Notes under the pieces: generated by a model | The model's database searches: none | Told to the model about the DNA's origin: nothing | The model's input: only the letters and a program-made list of their open reading frames with translations | Assembly (NCBI GenBank): GCA_016177875.1 | Contig: JACOUL010000029.1 | Location: forward strand, 62,001-126,000 | Direction: 5' to 3' | From: Burkholderiales bacterium | Lineage (GTDB): Bacteria; Pseudomonadota; Gammaproteobacteria; Burkholderiales; Burkholderiaceae_D | DNA: 64,000 nt | Made by a program: the position numbers and the translations under genes | Shown: piece after piece, positions 37,775 to 48,350 of the stretch | Position numbering within the stretch: position 1 is the first letter of the stretch | Layout: the number at the start of each line of letters is the position of its first letter

Positions 37775-38539
37775 TCATAAGTAAATTTTCCCCGCATAGT
37801 AGAAAAAAAGAATAAGCCCCACTGAAATAACGATGCGCCGCAACCAAGTCTGAGGGAGGCGCCGGGCAAATTTGGTTCCGAGTATTCCGCCAATGACAGC
37901 TCCGGCAAATGCTGCAATGGTATGCGGCCAGGAAACTAAATCTGATACTGCAAAGATGACCACAGACACCGTTGTGATGATTGTGGCAAGCAGGTTCTTA
38001 ATCGCATTATTTGTTTGGATCTCGTGAACGCCCGCAATTAAAAGACCAGCCATAAGCATAATTCCTAGTCCCGCCCCAAAAAATCCTCCATAAACTGACA
38101 CAAGAAATTCAATTCCTCTCAATTTAATGGAGTCTGTCTGATTGCTAATTTGAGAATTCTTGGAAAGAAAAAGATGAATCCTCGGACCAAATAAGAAGAT
38201 AAGCGTGGCAAACAGGACGAGCATGGGGACCAACTTTGAAAAGGTCGCATTATCAACCTTTAACATCAGGTAAGCGCCCAAGATTGCACCACATAATGCG
38301 GAAATGAATGAGCCTCGTAGTGAAAACGGATAATTAGCATAATCTTTGCGATAGCCGATAACAGCCATCGCATGCCCAGGCCATACGGCAATAGCATTAG
38401 AGGCATTTGCTACGACAGGAGGAATGCCAGCGGCTAGCATTGCGGGAAAAGTAAAAAAAGTTCCTCCTCCCGCGACCGCGTTACATATACCAGCCAAGAT
38501 GCCGGCAAAAAATAAAGAGAGGATCGTGATATCGGACAT
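37775..38539 (-). CDS. TSUP-family (TauE/SafE) permease
   Basis: A 254-aa protein with seven to eight helices. The family N-terminus GILAGICNAVAGGGTFFTFPAML, seen here as AGICNAVAGGGTFFTFP, is followed by NASNAIAVWPGHA, and the second half repeats GGFFGAGLGIMLMAGLLI. TSUP proteins export sulfite, sulfonates or related organic anions. It converges on the MFS gene, shares the low GC of the island, and lies 25 bp downstream of purB on the same strand, so it may be read from the purB promoter. Link to the biosynthetic operon is uncertain. Confidence 0.85.
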   Translation of the reverse strand: MSDITILSLFFAGILAGICNAVAGGGTFFTFPAMLAAGIPPVVANASNAIAVWPGHAMAVIGYRKDYANYPFSLRGSFISALCGAILGAYLMLKVDNATFSKLVPMLVLFATLIFLFGPRIHLFLSKNSQISNQTDSIKLRGIEFLVSVYGGFFGAGLGIMLMAGLLIAGVHEIQTNNAIKNLLATIITTVSVVIFAVSDLVSWPHTIAAFAGAVIGGILGTKFARRLPQTWLRRIVISVGLILFFYYAGKIYL

Positions 38540-38564
38540 TTATGTAGAGCACTATGAAATTTGA

Positions 38565-40094
<1,530 letters not shown>

Positions 40095-40111
40095 TCAAAT
40101 CCTTCATTTTT

Positions 40112-40735
40112 ATGAAACTGATCGGTTCGCTTACCAGCCCTTACGTGCGAAAAACACGCGTCGTGATGGCGGAAAAAAAGATTGAATACGACTTCGCCCT
40201 GGATAATGTGTGGGACGCGGAGTCGCAAATCCTCAATTCCAATCCTCTGGGCAAAGTGCCCTGTCTGATCATGGAAGACGGCGGCGCGATGTTCGATTCG
40301 CGCGTCATCGTCGAATATCTCGACACGCTCACGCCGGTCGGCAAACTCATCCCCGTCAATGGTCGCGAGCGCGCCGAAGTCAAGTGCTGGGAAGCATTGG
40401 CGGATGGCGTGCTGGATGCTGCGATCCTGGTGCGTCTGGAGAAAACCTTGCGTCCTCAAGCCCAACAGAGTCCGGCATGGATCGAGCGCCAGTTGGCCAA
40501 GGTGGAAAATGGATTGAAGGCGATGTCGACCGGTTTAGGTGAGACGCAATTTTGCGCCGGCAACCATTACACCTTGGCGGATATCGCCGTGGGTTGCGCG
40601 CTTGGTTGGCTGGAGTTCCGTTTCCCGGATATGAAATGGCGCGATGATTATCCGAATCTCGCCAAGCATTTCGACAAATTGTCGGAGCGGCCATCGTTTA
40701 AAGACACCGTGCCGCGTGAACCGGCAAAGACGTAA
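40112..40735 (+). CDS. Glutathione S-transferase family protein
   Basis: A 207-aa protein with an N-terminal thioredoxin-like domain (MKLIGSLTSPYVRKTRVVM, then NPLGKVPCLIMEDG and DSRVIVEYLD) and an all-helical C-terminal domain (TLADIAVGCALGWLEFRFP). The SPYVRK catalytic turn is like that of E. coli YibF. It probably conjugates or reduces small electrophiles with glutathione. The ATG at 40112 is preferred over the earlier frame start at 40022. It is divergent from purB across about 180 bp. Confidence 0.88.
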   Translation: MKLIGSLTSPYVRKTRVVMAEKKIEYDFALDNVWDAESQILNSNPLGKVPCLIMEDGGAMFDSRVIVEYLDTLTPVGKLIPVNGRERAEVKCWEALADGVLDAAILVRLEKTLRPQAQQSPAWIERQLAKVENGLKAMSTGLGETQFCAGNHYTLADIAVGCALGWLEFRFPDMKWRDDYPNLAKHFDKLSERPSFKDTVPREPAKT

Positions 40736-40740
40736 ATAAA

Positions 40741-40771
40741 AAAGGGGTGCATCGCACCCCTTAATTTTTTT
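40741..40771. terminator. Terminator between gst and bfr
   Basis: AAGGGGTGC, loop ATC, GCACCCCTT, then AA and a T-run. It ends the gst transcript and probably also the converging bfr transcript. Confidence 0.9.
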
Positions 40772-40782
40772 GCGCACGGATT

Positions 40783-41253
40783 TTATTCTTCCATCTGCGA
40801 CTGCAAATAATTCGGCAAGGTGAGCTTATCGATCAATTCGATTTGCGTTTCCAGCCATTCGATGTGCTCTTCCGTGTCTTCAAGAATATCTTGGAAGATT
40901 TCGCGCGACACATAATCGCCGGCCGCTTCAGATGCGGCGATACCTTCCTTGACGGTTTTCTGCGCCATCGTTTCCAATTTTAAATCGCAGGCCAGCATTT
41001 CCGGCGTCGATTCGCCGATCATCAGCTTATGCAGCGCTTGCAGGTTCGGCAAACCATCCAGCATCAGAATGCGATTGATTAAGCGGTCGGCATGTTTCAT
41101 TTCACCGATCGATTCATCGTATTCGTGTTTGCCGAGCCGCTCCAGGCCCCAGTGTTTATACATGCGTGCATGCAAAAAATACTGGTTAATGGCCGTGAGT
41201 TCATTGGTGAGCTGCGCATTGAGCAGCCGAAGAACGTTTGCGTCACCTTTCAT
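40783..41253 (-). CDS. bfr: Bacterioferritin
   Basis: A 156-aa ferritin that stores iron in a 24-mer. Ferroxidase ligands E18, E51, H54, E94 and H130 and the haem ligand M52 are at the same positions as in E. coli Bfr. The position matching E127 is threonine (DTEEH, with E128 and E129 beside it); similar DTEEH sequences occur in other betaproteobacterial bacterioferritins as far as I recall, so a neighbouring glutamate may serve. It is followed by a shared terminator and preceded by a peroxiredoxin gene on the same strand. Confidence 0.95.
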   Translation of the reverse strand: MKGDANVLRLLNAQLTNELTAINQYFLHARMYKHWGLERLGKHEYDESIGEMKHADRLINRILMLDGLPNLQALHKLMIGESTPEMLACDLKLETMAQKTVKEGIAASEAAGDYVSREIFQDILEDTEEHIEWLETQIELIDKLTLPNYLQSQMEE

Positions 41254-41391
41254 GCAAGCCTCGCGATAGATGAAGTCGGGGAAGAATCAACGTTGCAGTA
41301 AAGCAGTTCGCCTGCAACTTTGTTGAAAGCGTCATGATAACGTACCCAGTGAGACATGCGCCCAACCGGGCTCAAGGTTTGTGAGCGACGA

Positions 41392-41913
41392 TTAAGCTTC
41401 CTGCAGCAATGCATCGCCCGGTTGCCATTCGCAAGGCGTCAATCCGCCTGCTTGCAAGGCTTGTAGTGTGCGCAGCGTTTCGTCGGTAGAACGCCCGACA
41501 TTGCCGCTCACTATCGTGACTGCTTCGATGATGCCTTCGGGGTTGACGATAAATGTCGCGCGATTCGCCGTGCCGTCTTCGGCAAGAATGCCGCAACCTT
41601 CCGTCAAGGCATGGGTCGTATCGCCGATCAACGGAAACGACACTTTACCCAAACCATGTTGGGTCCAGGCTTTATGGCAGTGCACGGAATCGGTGGATGC
41701 GCCCAGCACCACCGCATTGGCTTTTGCAAATTGTTCGTGCAACTTGTTGAAGCCCTTGATTTCAGTTGGGCACACGAAAGTAAAATCCAGCGGATAGAAA
41801 AACAGTACCAGCCATTTGCCGCGATAGTCGGCCAAGTGGACAGGGCCGAATTCGCCATTCGGCATCAAGGCTTCGCCTTTATAGTCCGGCAATTTTTGTC
41901 CTATGGTGAGCAT
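41392..41913 (-). CDS. Peroxiredoxin, AhpC/TSA family
   Basis: A 173-aa typical 2-Cys peroxiredoxin. The peroxidatic cysteine lies in LDFTFVCPTEIKGF and the resolving cysteine in GLTPCEWQPGD near the C-terminus. ATG 41913 (MLTIGQKLPDYK) has AAAGGAACAAC upstream; the frame from 41961 is not needed. It reduces peroxides with a thioredoxin or AhpF-like partner that is not in this window. Its proximity to bfr suits joint control of iron and peroxide. Confidence 0.92.
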   Translation of the reverse strand: MLTIGQKLPDYKGEALMPNGEFGPVHLADYRGKWLVLFFYPLDFTFVCPTEIKGFNKLHEQFAKANAVVLGASTDSVHCHKAWTQHGLGKVSFPLIGDTTHALTEGCGILAEDGTANRATFIVNPEGIIEAVTIVSGNVGRSTDETLRTLQALQAGGLTPCEWQPGDALLQEA

Positions 41914-41992
41914 GTTGTTCCTTTCCAAGAGAATGTCAATTGATAGAGCCGTTTGTGCCACTTATCGGACTCCGGCAGCCAGGAGCGGTTCC

Positions 41993-42652
41993 TCAGCGTT
42001 CATCGATCCGAAATGTATAAGCCCGGCTTCCATACACGGGTAACGCTTTACCGTTTTCCGTGTAGGGCTTGAACTTGGTTGCCAGGATGGCGCGCCGCGC
42101 AGCCTCGTCCAGGCGGGGATAGCCGGACGATTTTTTTATTTCGATCTTTTCCGCATCACCCTGTTCATTGACCACAAACCGTAGCTCTACGGTACCTTCC
42201 TCTCCCAGGCGTCTTGAAAGCGGCGGCATTTCAGGGCGGGCATCGCGCAAGATCACCAGGCCGGACGTGACGGTACGCGGCGTAAGCGGGACGGACGGCG
42301 CCGGCTCGGTGCTTGGGCTCGGCGCTGCAGCCGCCGGTGCCGGCGATGGTGTCGGCGGACTGACGGCTTGCGGAGCCGGTTTGATCTCCGCCGGTGCCGG
42401 TTCAGGCGTCGGCCGCTCGACTGTCGGGCGTTGCTTGGGCGGCGGAGGCGGCGGTTCAGGCTTGGACGGTGTTGGAGGCGGTGGCTGTTCGTGTTTGGGT
42501 GCGGGGGGCGTAATGAGCGTCGCCATTATTTCCTTCGGCGGCGGCTCCGGCGCAGGAGCAGGTTGCAGCAAGCCTGCCAGCAAGGCATAAAGGAGGCCGG
42601 CGTGTACGGCGGTGACAGCGGCAAGCAGGCAGACATGCTTGAATTGTTTCAT
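41993..42652 (-). CDS. tonB: TonB-family energy transducer
   Basis: A 219-aa protein with one N-terminal helix (CLLAAVTAVHAGLLYALLAGLL), a proline-rich periplasmic stretch (about 32-125) and a C-terminal TonB domain (RLGEEGTVELRFVVNEQG, KSSGYPRLDEAARRAILATK, FKPYTENGKALPV). It couples proton motive force to outer-membrane receptors. exbB and exbD are not adjacent, so a complex formed with ExbBD encoded elsewhere is expected. Confidence 0.9.
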   Translation of the reverse strand: MKQFKHVCLLAAVTAVHAGLLYALLAGLLQPAPAPEPPPKEIMATLITPPAPKHEQPPPPTPSKPEPPPPPPKQRPTVERPTPEPAPAEIKPAPQAVSPPTPSPAPAAAAPSPSTEPAPSVPLTPRTVTSGLVILRDARPEMPPLSRRLGEEGTVELRFVVNEQGDAEKIEIKKSSGYPRLDEAARRAILATKFKPYTENGKALPVYGSRAYTFRIDER

Positions 42653-42688
42653 GGCCCGCCATTTTACCGCCCTTGCAGGAATACGCTT

Positions 42689-44317
42689 CTACTGAATCGG
42701 ATGGAAAGATTCCGCTCTTGCGATAGGCCAGTAGGTTTGGAACAGCGGCGGCAAGCGAGAAAATTGCGAGGGATCGAGCAATTCGCCCGGATCGAGATAA
42801 GGCAACAAATTGGAAATCAGCTTCACTTGATTGGGCGAGACGCGCCGTACCAAATGATGCGGCCGTAATTGCGAGGGATGCGTCAAGCCGGCGGCCGAAA
42901 TCAATTCGGCTAAGGCCTTCATCGTGTTTTGATGATAGTTGGCTACGCGTGAGGCCTTGTCGGGCACTACCAGCGCACGTTGGCGCAAGGGGTCTTGCGT
43001 GGTGACGCCGGTCGGGCAATGGTCGGTATGGCAGGAAAGCGATTGTATGCAACCCAGGGCGAACATGAAGCCGCGCGCCGAATTGCACCAGTCGGCGCCG
43101 AGTGCGAGGGTTCTCGCAATATCGAAAGCGGAAATGATTTTGCCGGAGGCGCCGATCTTCACTTTGTCGCGCAGGTTAATGCCGACCAGGGTGTTGTGCA
43201 CCATGACCAGGGCTTCCTGCAAAGGCGTGCCGACATGGTCGGCAAATTCGACGGGCGCTGCTCCCGTGCCGCCTTCGCTGCCGTCGACCACGATGAAGTC
43301 CGGATAAATGCCGGTTTCAACCATCGCCTTGGCAATGCCGAAAAATTCCCAAGGATGACCGATCGCGAGTTTGAATCCGGTGGGCTTGCCACCGGACAGC
43401 GTGCGCAGCTGTTCAATGAATGTTAACAGACCGATCGGCGAATCGAAGGCAGAATGCGTGGGCGGGGAGACGCAATCGACCCCGATCGGCACGCCGCGCG
43501 CTTCCGCGATTTCAGGCGACACTTTTGCGCCCGGCAAGATGCCGCCGTGACCGGGTTTGGCGCCCTGCGACAGTTTTATCTCGATCATCTTCACTTGCGG
43601 CAGGGTCGCGTTCTTGACGAAATTCTCCGGGGAAAAGTTGCCGTCGGCGTTGCGGCAACCGAAGTAGCCGGAGCCGATTTCCCACATCAAGTCGCCGCCC
43701 GGTTCATTCGGGCTTTGCGCCAAGTGATATTTGCTGATGCTGCCTTCACCGGTGTCGTGCATGAAGCGGCCTTTTTGTGCCCCAAGGTTTAGGGCACGCA
43801 CGGCATTGGCGGACAAGGCGCCGAAACTCATCGCCGAAATGTTGAATACGCTTGCTGAATACGGCTGTGCGCGTCCGGCGCCGACGGTGATGCGAAAGTC
43901 ATGATTCTCGATCTTGGTCGGCGTCATGGAATGGTTGATCCATTCATAGCCGGATTCATACAAATCCATTTGCGTGCCGAACGGGCGCTTATCCAAAACT
44001 TGTTTGGCGCGCTGATAGACGATCGAGCGCTGATTGCGCGAGAACGGCTTGGCGTCGGTATCGTCTTCCAGCAGGTATTGCCGAATTTCCGGGCGAATGA
44101 ATTCGAAAAAGAAGCGGAAGTGGCCGAGCAGAGGGTAGTTGCGCAGGATGGAGCGCTTGGTTTGGAATAAGTCGATCAAGCCGATCGTGGCGAGCCCGGC
44201 GAACAATGCCACGATCCACCAGCCGGCATTCAGCGCCAGGGCAAGGACCAGCGATAGGAGAAAAGTGAATACTACAATGACCAGCGCCAGATACCGCTGT
44301 GGAAAATCGCGCTTCAT
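42689..44317 (-). CDS. FMN-binding glutamate synthase-family protein
   Basis: A 542-aa protein with two N-terminal transmembrane helices (YLALVIVVFTFLLSLVLAL and WIVALFAGLATIGLIDL) and the FMN/Fe-S central domain of GOGAT large subunits: SAMSFGALSANAVRALNLGA, GGDLMWEIGSGYFGCR, EIKLSQGAKPGHGG, DGSEGGTGAAPVEFADHVG and the 3Fe-4S cysteines in CIQSLSCHTDHCPTGV. It lacks the amidotransferase and C-terminal GltB domains, so it is not a complete glutamate synthase; its reaction is unknown. ATG 44317 has GGGGGAG upstream. Confidence 0.88.
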   Translation of the reverse strand: MKRDFPQRYLALVIVVFTFLLSLVLALALNAGWWIVALFAGLATIGLIDLFQTKRSILRNYPLLGHFRFFFEFIRPEIRQYLLEDDTDAKPFSRNQRSIVYQRAKQVLDKRPFGTQMDLYESGYEWINHSMTPTKIENHDFRITVGAGRAQPYSASVFNISAMSFGALSANAVRALNLGAQKGRFMHDTGEGSISKYHLAQSPNEPGGDLMWEIGSGYFGCRNADGNFSPENFVKNATLPQVKMIEIKLSQGAKPGHGGILPGAKVSPEIAEARGVPIGVDCVSPPTHSAFDSPIGLLTFIEQLRTLSGGKPTGFKLAIGHPWEFFGIAKAMVETGIYPDFIVVDGSEGGTGAAPVEFADHVGTPLQEALVMVHNTLVGINLRDKVKIGASGKIISAFDIARTLALGADWCNSARGFMFALGCIQSLSCHTDHCPTGVTTQDPLRQRALVVPDKASRVANYHQNTMKALAELISAAGLTHPSQLRPHHLVRRVSPNQVKLISNLLPYLDPGELLDPSQFSRLPPLFQTYWPIARAESFHPIQ

Positions 44318-44395
44318 GTGCTCCCCCGAATCCTTGTTATTTGGATTCGAGTGTACAACGGTGGCGTGCGGCAGTATGTCGCGCCGCGACGACAA

Positions 44396-45559
44396 TTAGG
44401 CTATTTCGTGGCTTTCGATGATGCCGCCGCCCAGGCAAACGTCACCATCGTATAGCACGGCGGATTGTCCCGGCGTCACAGCCCATTGGGCGTCGGCGAA
44501 GGTCAAATCGAAGGCCGCGGCATCGCTTGCTTGAAAAGCGCAGGCGACGTCGGCTTGCCGGTAACGTGTCTTGGCGCTTAATTGCGTTTTTACGGGCGGT
44601 TCGCCGGCGATCCAGCTCGCTTGCCCGGCGTGTAATGCTTGCGAAAGCAGCCATGGATGATCATGCCCTTGCACGACATACAAGGTATTGGACTCGATAT
44701 CTTTTTTTGCGACGTACCACGGATCGCTGTCGCCGGCGGCATTCTTGTGGCTTTTCATGCCGCCGATGCCGATGCCTTTTCTTTGGCCGAGTGTGTAGAA
44801 AGATAAGCCGACATGCTCGCCGACAACTTCCCCTGTCGGGGTTTTCATCGGGCCAGGGCGGTATGAGAGGTAGCGGTTCAAGAATTCACGGAACGGCCGT
44901 TCGCCGATGAAGCAAATACCGGTGGAGTCTTTCTTGGCGGCGTTGTGCAAGCCGATTTTCTCTGCGATCTTGCGCACTTCCGATTTCGGAATTTCACCGA
45001 GAGGAAAGAGCGTTTTCGACAGTTGCGCTTGATTCAGGCGATGCAGGAAATAGCTTTGATCCTTGCTGGCGTCGAGCGCCTTCAGCAGCTCATAGCGCGC
45101 GCCGTCGCACGCGGTCGCATGCGACTCGTCATGACGGCCCTCGGCCATTGCGCCCGAGTTTGCCGGTACGCGGCGGACTCGGGCGTAATGGCCGGTAGCG
45201 ATCAATTCCGCGCCGAGCGTCATGGCATGGTCAAGGAAAGCCTTGAACTTGATTTCGGCATTGCACAGCACATCCGGATTCGGCGTGCGGCCGGCTTGGT
45301 ATTCACGCAGGAATTCGGCGAAGACGCGGTCTTTGTACTCGGCGGCAAAGTTGACGGCTTCGATATCGACGCCGATGACGTCGGCGACGCTGACGGCATC
45401 GAGCCAGTCTTGGCGCGAAGAACAGTATTCGGAATCGTCGTCGTCTTCCCAATTCTTCATGAACAAGCCGACCACTTCATAGCCTTGCTGTTTCAAGAGC
45501 CATGCCGAGACCGACGAATCGACTCCGCCGGACATGCCGATGACGACCTTTTTAGCCAT
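44396..45559 (-). CDS. mnmA: tRNA-specific 2-thiouridylase MnmA
   Basis: A 387-aa enzyme that puts sulfur on U34 of Lys, Glu and Gln tRNAs. The PP-loop is [21 protein letters not shown] (in part GMSGGVDSS); the catalytic cysteines are in [13 protein letters not shown] and [12 protein letters not shown]. An insertion of about 15-20 residues ([20 protein letters not shown]) sits between GHYARVRR and RYELLKA and may be lineage-specific. It overlaps the upstream Nudix gene by 8 bp. Confidence 0.95.
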   Translation of the reverse strand: MAKKVVIGMSGGVDSSVSAWLLKQQGYEVVGLFMKNWEDDDDSEYCSSRQDWLDAVSVADVIGVDIEAVNFAAEYKDRVFAEFLREYQAGRTPNPDVLCNAEIKFKAFLDHAMTLGAELIATGHYARVRRVPANSGAMAEGRHDESHATACDGARYELLKALDASKDQSYFLHRLNQAQLSKTLFPLGEIPKSEVRKIAEKIGLHNAAKKDSTGICFIGERPFREFLNRYLSYRPGPMKTPTGEVVGEHVGLSFYTLGQRKGIGIGGMKSHKNAAGDSDPWYVAKKDIESNTLYVVQGHDHPWLLSQALHAGQASWIAGEPPVKTQLSAKTRYRQADVACAFQASDAAAFDLTFADAQWAVTPGQSAVLYDGDVCLGGGIIESHEIA

Positions 45560-46037
45560 TCATCGATCCAATGGCGGTAGGGTGCGTATACAAAAGCGAC
45601 AGCGGCGCGCGCTGGCCTTTCAGGTAATCGTCCACGCACTTCAATACCAGCGGACTGCGATGCCGATCCTGGCATTGTTTCAATTCTTCGTAAGTCATCC
45701 AAACGGTGCGCAAAATGCCATGGTCGAGCGGCCGGTCGTGCGCAATGCCCAAATCGCCGCAAAAGGCGAAGCGCATATAAGTGACTTCGGCGCCGGTGCG
45801 GGCGGACAGGTAGCGCGAGAGATAAACACCGATCAACTCGGTCGGCGTAAAGTCGTGCGCCGCTTCTTCCAAGGTTTCGCGGCTAACCGCTTGTAACAGC
45901 GTTTCGCCGGGGTCCAGATGGCCGGCGGGCTGGTTAAAGCAGACGCCATCACTGGTCTCTTCCTCGACCAGTAAAAAGCGCCCTTCGCGCTCGATGATGG
46001 CGGCTACAGTGACCGCTGGTTTCCAAACTTCAGACAT
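45552..46037 (-). CDS. Nudix hydrolase
   Basis: A 161-aa Nudix protein. The box is [25 protein letters not shown], noted here as GHLDPGE ... RETLEEAA; the usual glycine after the EE is alanine. [19 protein letters not shown] is the first strand. Position just before mnmA and overall pattern match NudJ (YmfB), a phosphatase for HMP-PP and other diphosphates. It starts a two-gene unit with mnmA. Confidence 0.9.
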   Translation of the reverse strand: MSEVWKPAVTVAAIIEREGRFLLVEEETSDGVCFNQPAGHLDPGETLLQAVSRETLEEAAHDFTPTELIGVYLSRYLSARTGAEVTYMRFAFCGDLGIAHDRPLDHGILRTVWMTYEELKQCQDRHRSPLVLKCVDDYLKGQRAPLSLLYTHPTAIGSMNG

Positions 46038-46295
46038 AAATTCTCTCGAAAGGACGCCATTTTACCTTGCGACGTCAAAATCATAGGCATGGTCTATGGC
46101 AAGAAACGCGCGAGATCGGATTGATCTTTGACAATTATTTGGCGATCCGGCAAAAAACCGGCAAAATTCCGGCTCGCACCATTTTCATGCCTATTAATAA
46201 GGGCTCGTAAAACTACGCATCGAACGATCGTTTCATTTACGTGTACCATTCGAAAGCTATTGTTTTAGGCGACCTGGTGCCTTGGGAGATTTGAC
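46038..46295. other. Divergent intergenic region upstream of panD
   Basis: About 260 bp with no gene, between leftward Nudix/mnmA and rightward panD. It contains GATCTTTGACAATTATTTGG with a TTGACA-like -35 at about 46126 and short CCGG repeats, but no named site. Confidence 0.35.
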
Positions 46296-46655
46296 ATGCA
46301 ACGTATTATGCTTCGCGCCAAGATTCATCGTGTGAAGGTGACGCAGGCCGATTTGGATTATGAAGGCTCATGCGGCATCGACGAGAATCTGTTGGAGGCT
46401 GCGGACATCAAGGAATTCGAAAAGATCGAGCTGTATAACGTCAATAACGGCGAACGCTTCTCGACTTATGCCATCAAGGGCAAGCGCGGCAGCGGTGAAA
46501 TTTCGCTCAATGGCGCGGCGGCACGCCGTGCGCATTTGGGTGACTTGCTCATCATTTGCACCTATGCGCCGATGAACGAAACCGAGGTCGAGACATATAA
46601 GCCGAAGATCGTTTTCGTCGACGATAAGAATCAGATTACCGGCCTGAAGAAGTAA
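46296..46655 (+). CDS. panD: Aspartate 1-decarboxylase
   Basis: A 119-aa pyruvoyl enzyme making beta-alanine for pantothenate. The self-cleavage site is G24-S25 in [13 protein letters not shown], which generates the pyruvoyl group. [13 protein letters not shown] and [19 protein letters not shown] are typical. Single gene, about 80 bp before pntA. Confidence 0.95.
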   Translation: MQRIMLRAKIHRVKVTQADLDYEGSCGIDENLLEAADIKEFEKIELYNVNNGERFSTYAIKGKRGSGEISLNGAAARRAHLGDLLIICTYAPMNETEVETYKPKIVFVDDKNQITGLKK

Positions 46656-46738
46656 GTCTGCTGCAGCACATAAAAGCCGATTTCGCCGAAGGCGTGAAAT
46701 CGATGCGTAGCAATTAAAAAAAATATCACGAGGAAAAT

Positions 46739-48337
46739 ATGGCTTTAGTGATTGGGGTCCCGCGGGAGATCTACCCCGGCGAGAAGCGCGTGGCTACCGT
46801 GCCTGATGCCGTCGAAAAGCTGATCAAGCTCGGTTTTTCGGTGACGGTGGAAAGCGGTGCGGGCGACGCGGCGAATTTCAGCGACGATACCTACCGCGCA
46901 GCCGGTGCCCAAATTGCAGAGAGCGCAGCCAAGCTGTGGAGCGCATCCGATATCGTCTTCAAGGTGCGCGCGCCGAACAGCGAAGAAGTCGGGCTGATGC
47001 GCGAAGACACTACCCTTATTTCCTTCATCTGGCCCGCGCAAAATCCGGAATTGATGCAGCAGCTGGCCGCCAAGAAGGCGACTGTGCTGGCCATCGACTC
47101 GCTGCCGCGCCAACTCAGCCGTGCCCAGAAGATGGACGCGCTGACCTCCATGGCCAGCATCAGCGGCTACCGTGCCGTCATCGAGGCGGCCAATGCCTTC
47201 GGCCGTTTCTTCAACGGCCAAATTACCGCCGCCGGCAAGATCCCGCCGGCCAAGGTTTTCATCGCCGGCGCCGGCGTGGCCGGCCTGGCTGCAATCGGCA
47301 CCGCCGCCAACTTGGGCGCCATCGTGCGCGCCAACGACACACGGCCGGAGGTGGCGGACCAGGTTAAGTCGCTGGGCGGCGAATTCGTGAAGGTCGATTA
47401 CGAGGAAGAAGGCTCGGGCGGCGGCGGCTATGCCAAGGTGATGTCGGAAGGCTTCCAGCAGGCCCAGCGCGAGATGTACGCCAAACAGGCCAGAGAGGTG
47501 GATATCATCGTCACCACCGCCCTGATCCCCGGCAAGCCCGCGCCCAAGCTGATTTCGGCCGAGATGGTGCAATCGATGAAGCCGGGCAGCGTGATCGTCG
47601 ACATGGCAGGCGAGCAGGGCGGCAATTGCGAATTGACCGAACCGGGCAAGGCCGTGGTCAAGCATGGCGTGACCATTATCGGCTACACCGATTTGCCTTC
47701 GCGCCTTTCCAAGCAGTCGTCGACGCTGTACGCCACCAATTTATTACGCCTGACCGAAGAGTTGTGCAAGGCCAAGGACGGCAACATCAACGTCAATATG
47801 GAAGACGATGCCATTCGCGGTCTGACCATCATCAAGAACGGGGAAGTCACTTGGCCGCCGCCTGCGCTCAAGCTGCCGGCCCCGCCGCCGGCTTCCGCCA
47901 AACCGGCCGCCGCGCCCGCGCCGAAAGCGCATGGCCACGGCGCGCCGAGCGCACCGGCATCCGGTAGCCGCATTGCCGTTTTATTCGGCGTCGCTGCTGC
48001 ATTGTTCTGGTTGATCGGCGCATACGCGCCGGCGGCCTTCCTCGGCCACTTCACCGTGTTCGTGCTGGCGTGCTTCATCGGTTACATGGTGGTGTGGAAC
48101 GTCACCCCTTCTTTGCACACGCCTTTGATGAGCGTGACCAATGCGATTTCCAGCATCATCGCGATCGGCGCATTGGTGCAGATCGCGCCGCCCGCATTGT
48201 TGTCATCTGCGACCGGCCTTGAGCGTCCGGGCGATTGGATACGTTGGCTCGCGGTGATCGGCATCGTGCTCACTACCATCAACATGTTCGGCGGTTTCGC
48301 CGTGACGCGCCGCATGCTGGCGATGTTCCGTAAATAA
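46739..48337 (+). CDS. pntA: NAD(P) transhydrogenase subunit alpha
   Basis: A 532-aa full-length alpha subunit with domain I (NAD-binding, [21 protein letters not shown]) and the C-terminal membrane segments ([38 protein letters not shown] and more) after an Ala/Pro-rich linker near residues 380-410. It hands hydride from NADH to NADP with proton entry. It has the E. coli-like fused layout, not the split PntAA/PntAB form. GAGGAAAAT precedes the ATG; pntB follows after 13 bp. Confidence 0.95.
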   Translation: MALVIGVPREIYPGEKRVATVPDAVEKLIKLGFSVTVESGAGDAANFSDDTYRAAGAQIAESAAKLWSASDIVFKVRAPNSEEVGLMREDTTLISFIWPAQNPELMQQLAAKKATVLAIDSLPRQLSRAQKMDALTSMASISGYRAVIEAANAFGRFFNGQITAAGKIPPAKVFIAGAGVAGLAAIGTAANLGAIVRANDTRPEVADQVKSLGGEFVKVDYEEEGSGGGGYAKVMSEGFQQAQREMYAKQAREVDIIVTTALIPGKPAPKLISAEMVQSMKPGSVIVDMAGEQGGNCELTEPGKAVVKHGVTIIGYTDLPSRLSKQSSTLYATNLLRLTEELCKAKDGNINVNMEDDAIRGLTIIKNGEVTWPPPALKLPAPPPASAKPAAAPAPKAHGHGAPSAPASGSRIAVLFGVAAALFWLIGAYAPAAFLGHFTVFVLACFIGYMVVWNVTPSLHTPLMSVTNAISSIIAIGALVQIAPPALLSSATGLERPGDWIRWLAVIGIVLTTINMFGGFAVTRRMLAMFRK

Positions 48338-48350
48338 GAGAGGCGGCGAA

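Larger units (their letters stand above)
31023..38540. mobile_element. Low-GC genomic island with biosynthetic operon
   Basis: From about 31.1 kb to the start of the permease gene at 38539 the base composition drops sharply compared with both flanks, and codon use shifts toward A/T. It contains seven genes and an AT-rich leader, but no integrase, transposase or tRNA. Boundaries are inferred from composition and from the orphan terminator at its left end. No flanking direct repeat was found by eye. Confidence 0.7.

Noticed and set aside
41292..41318. GTTGCAG ... CTGCAAC inverted repeat between bfr and the peroxiredoxin gene
   Set aside because: The stem is short, the centre is 13 nt long and no T-run follows; it is not distinguishable from chance.
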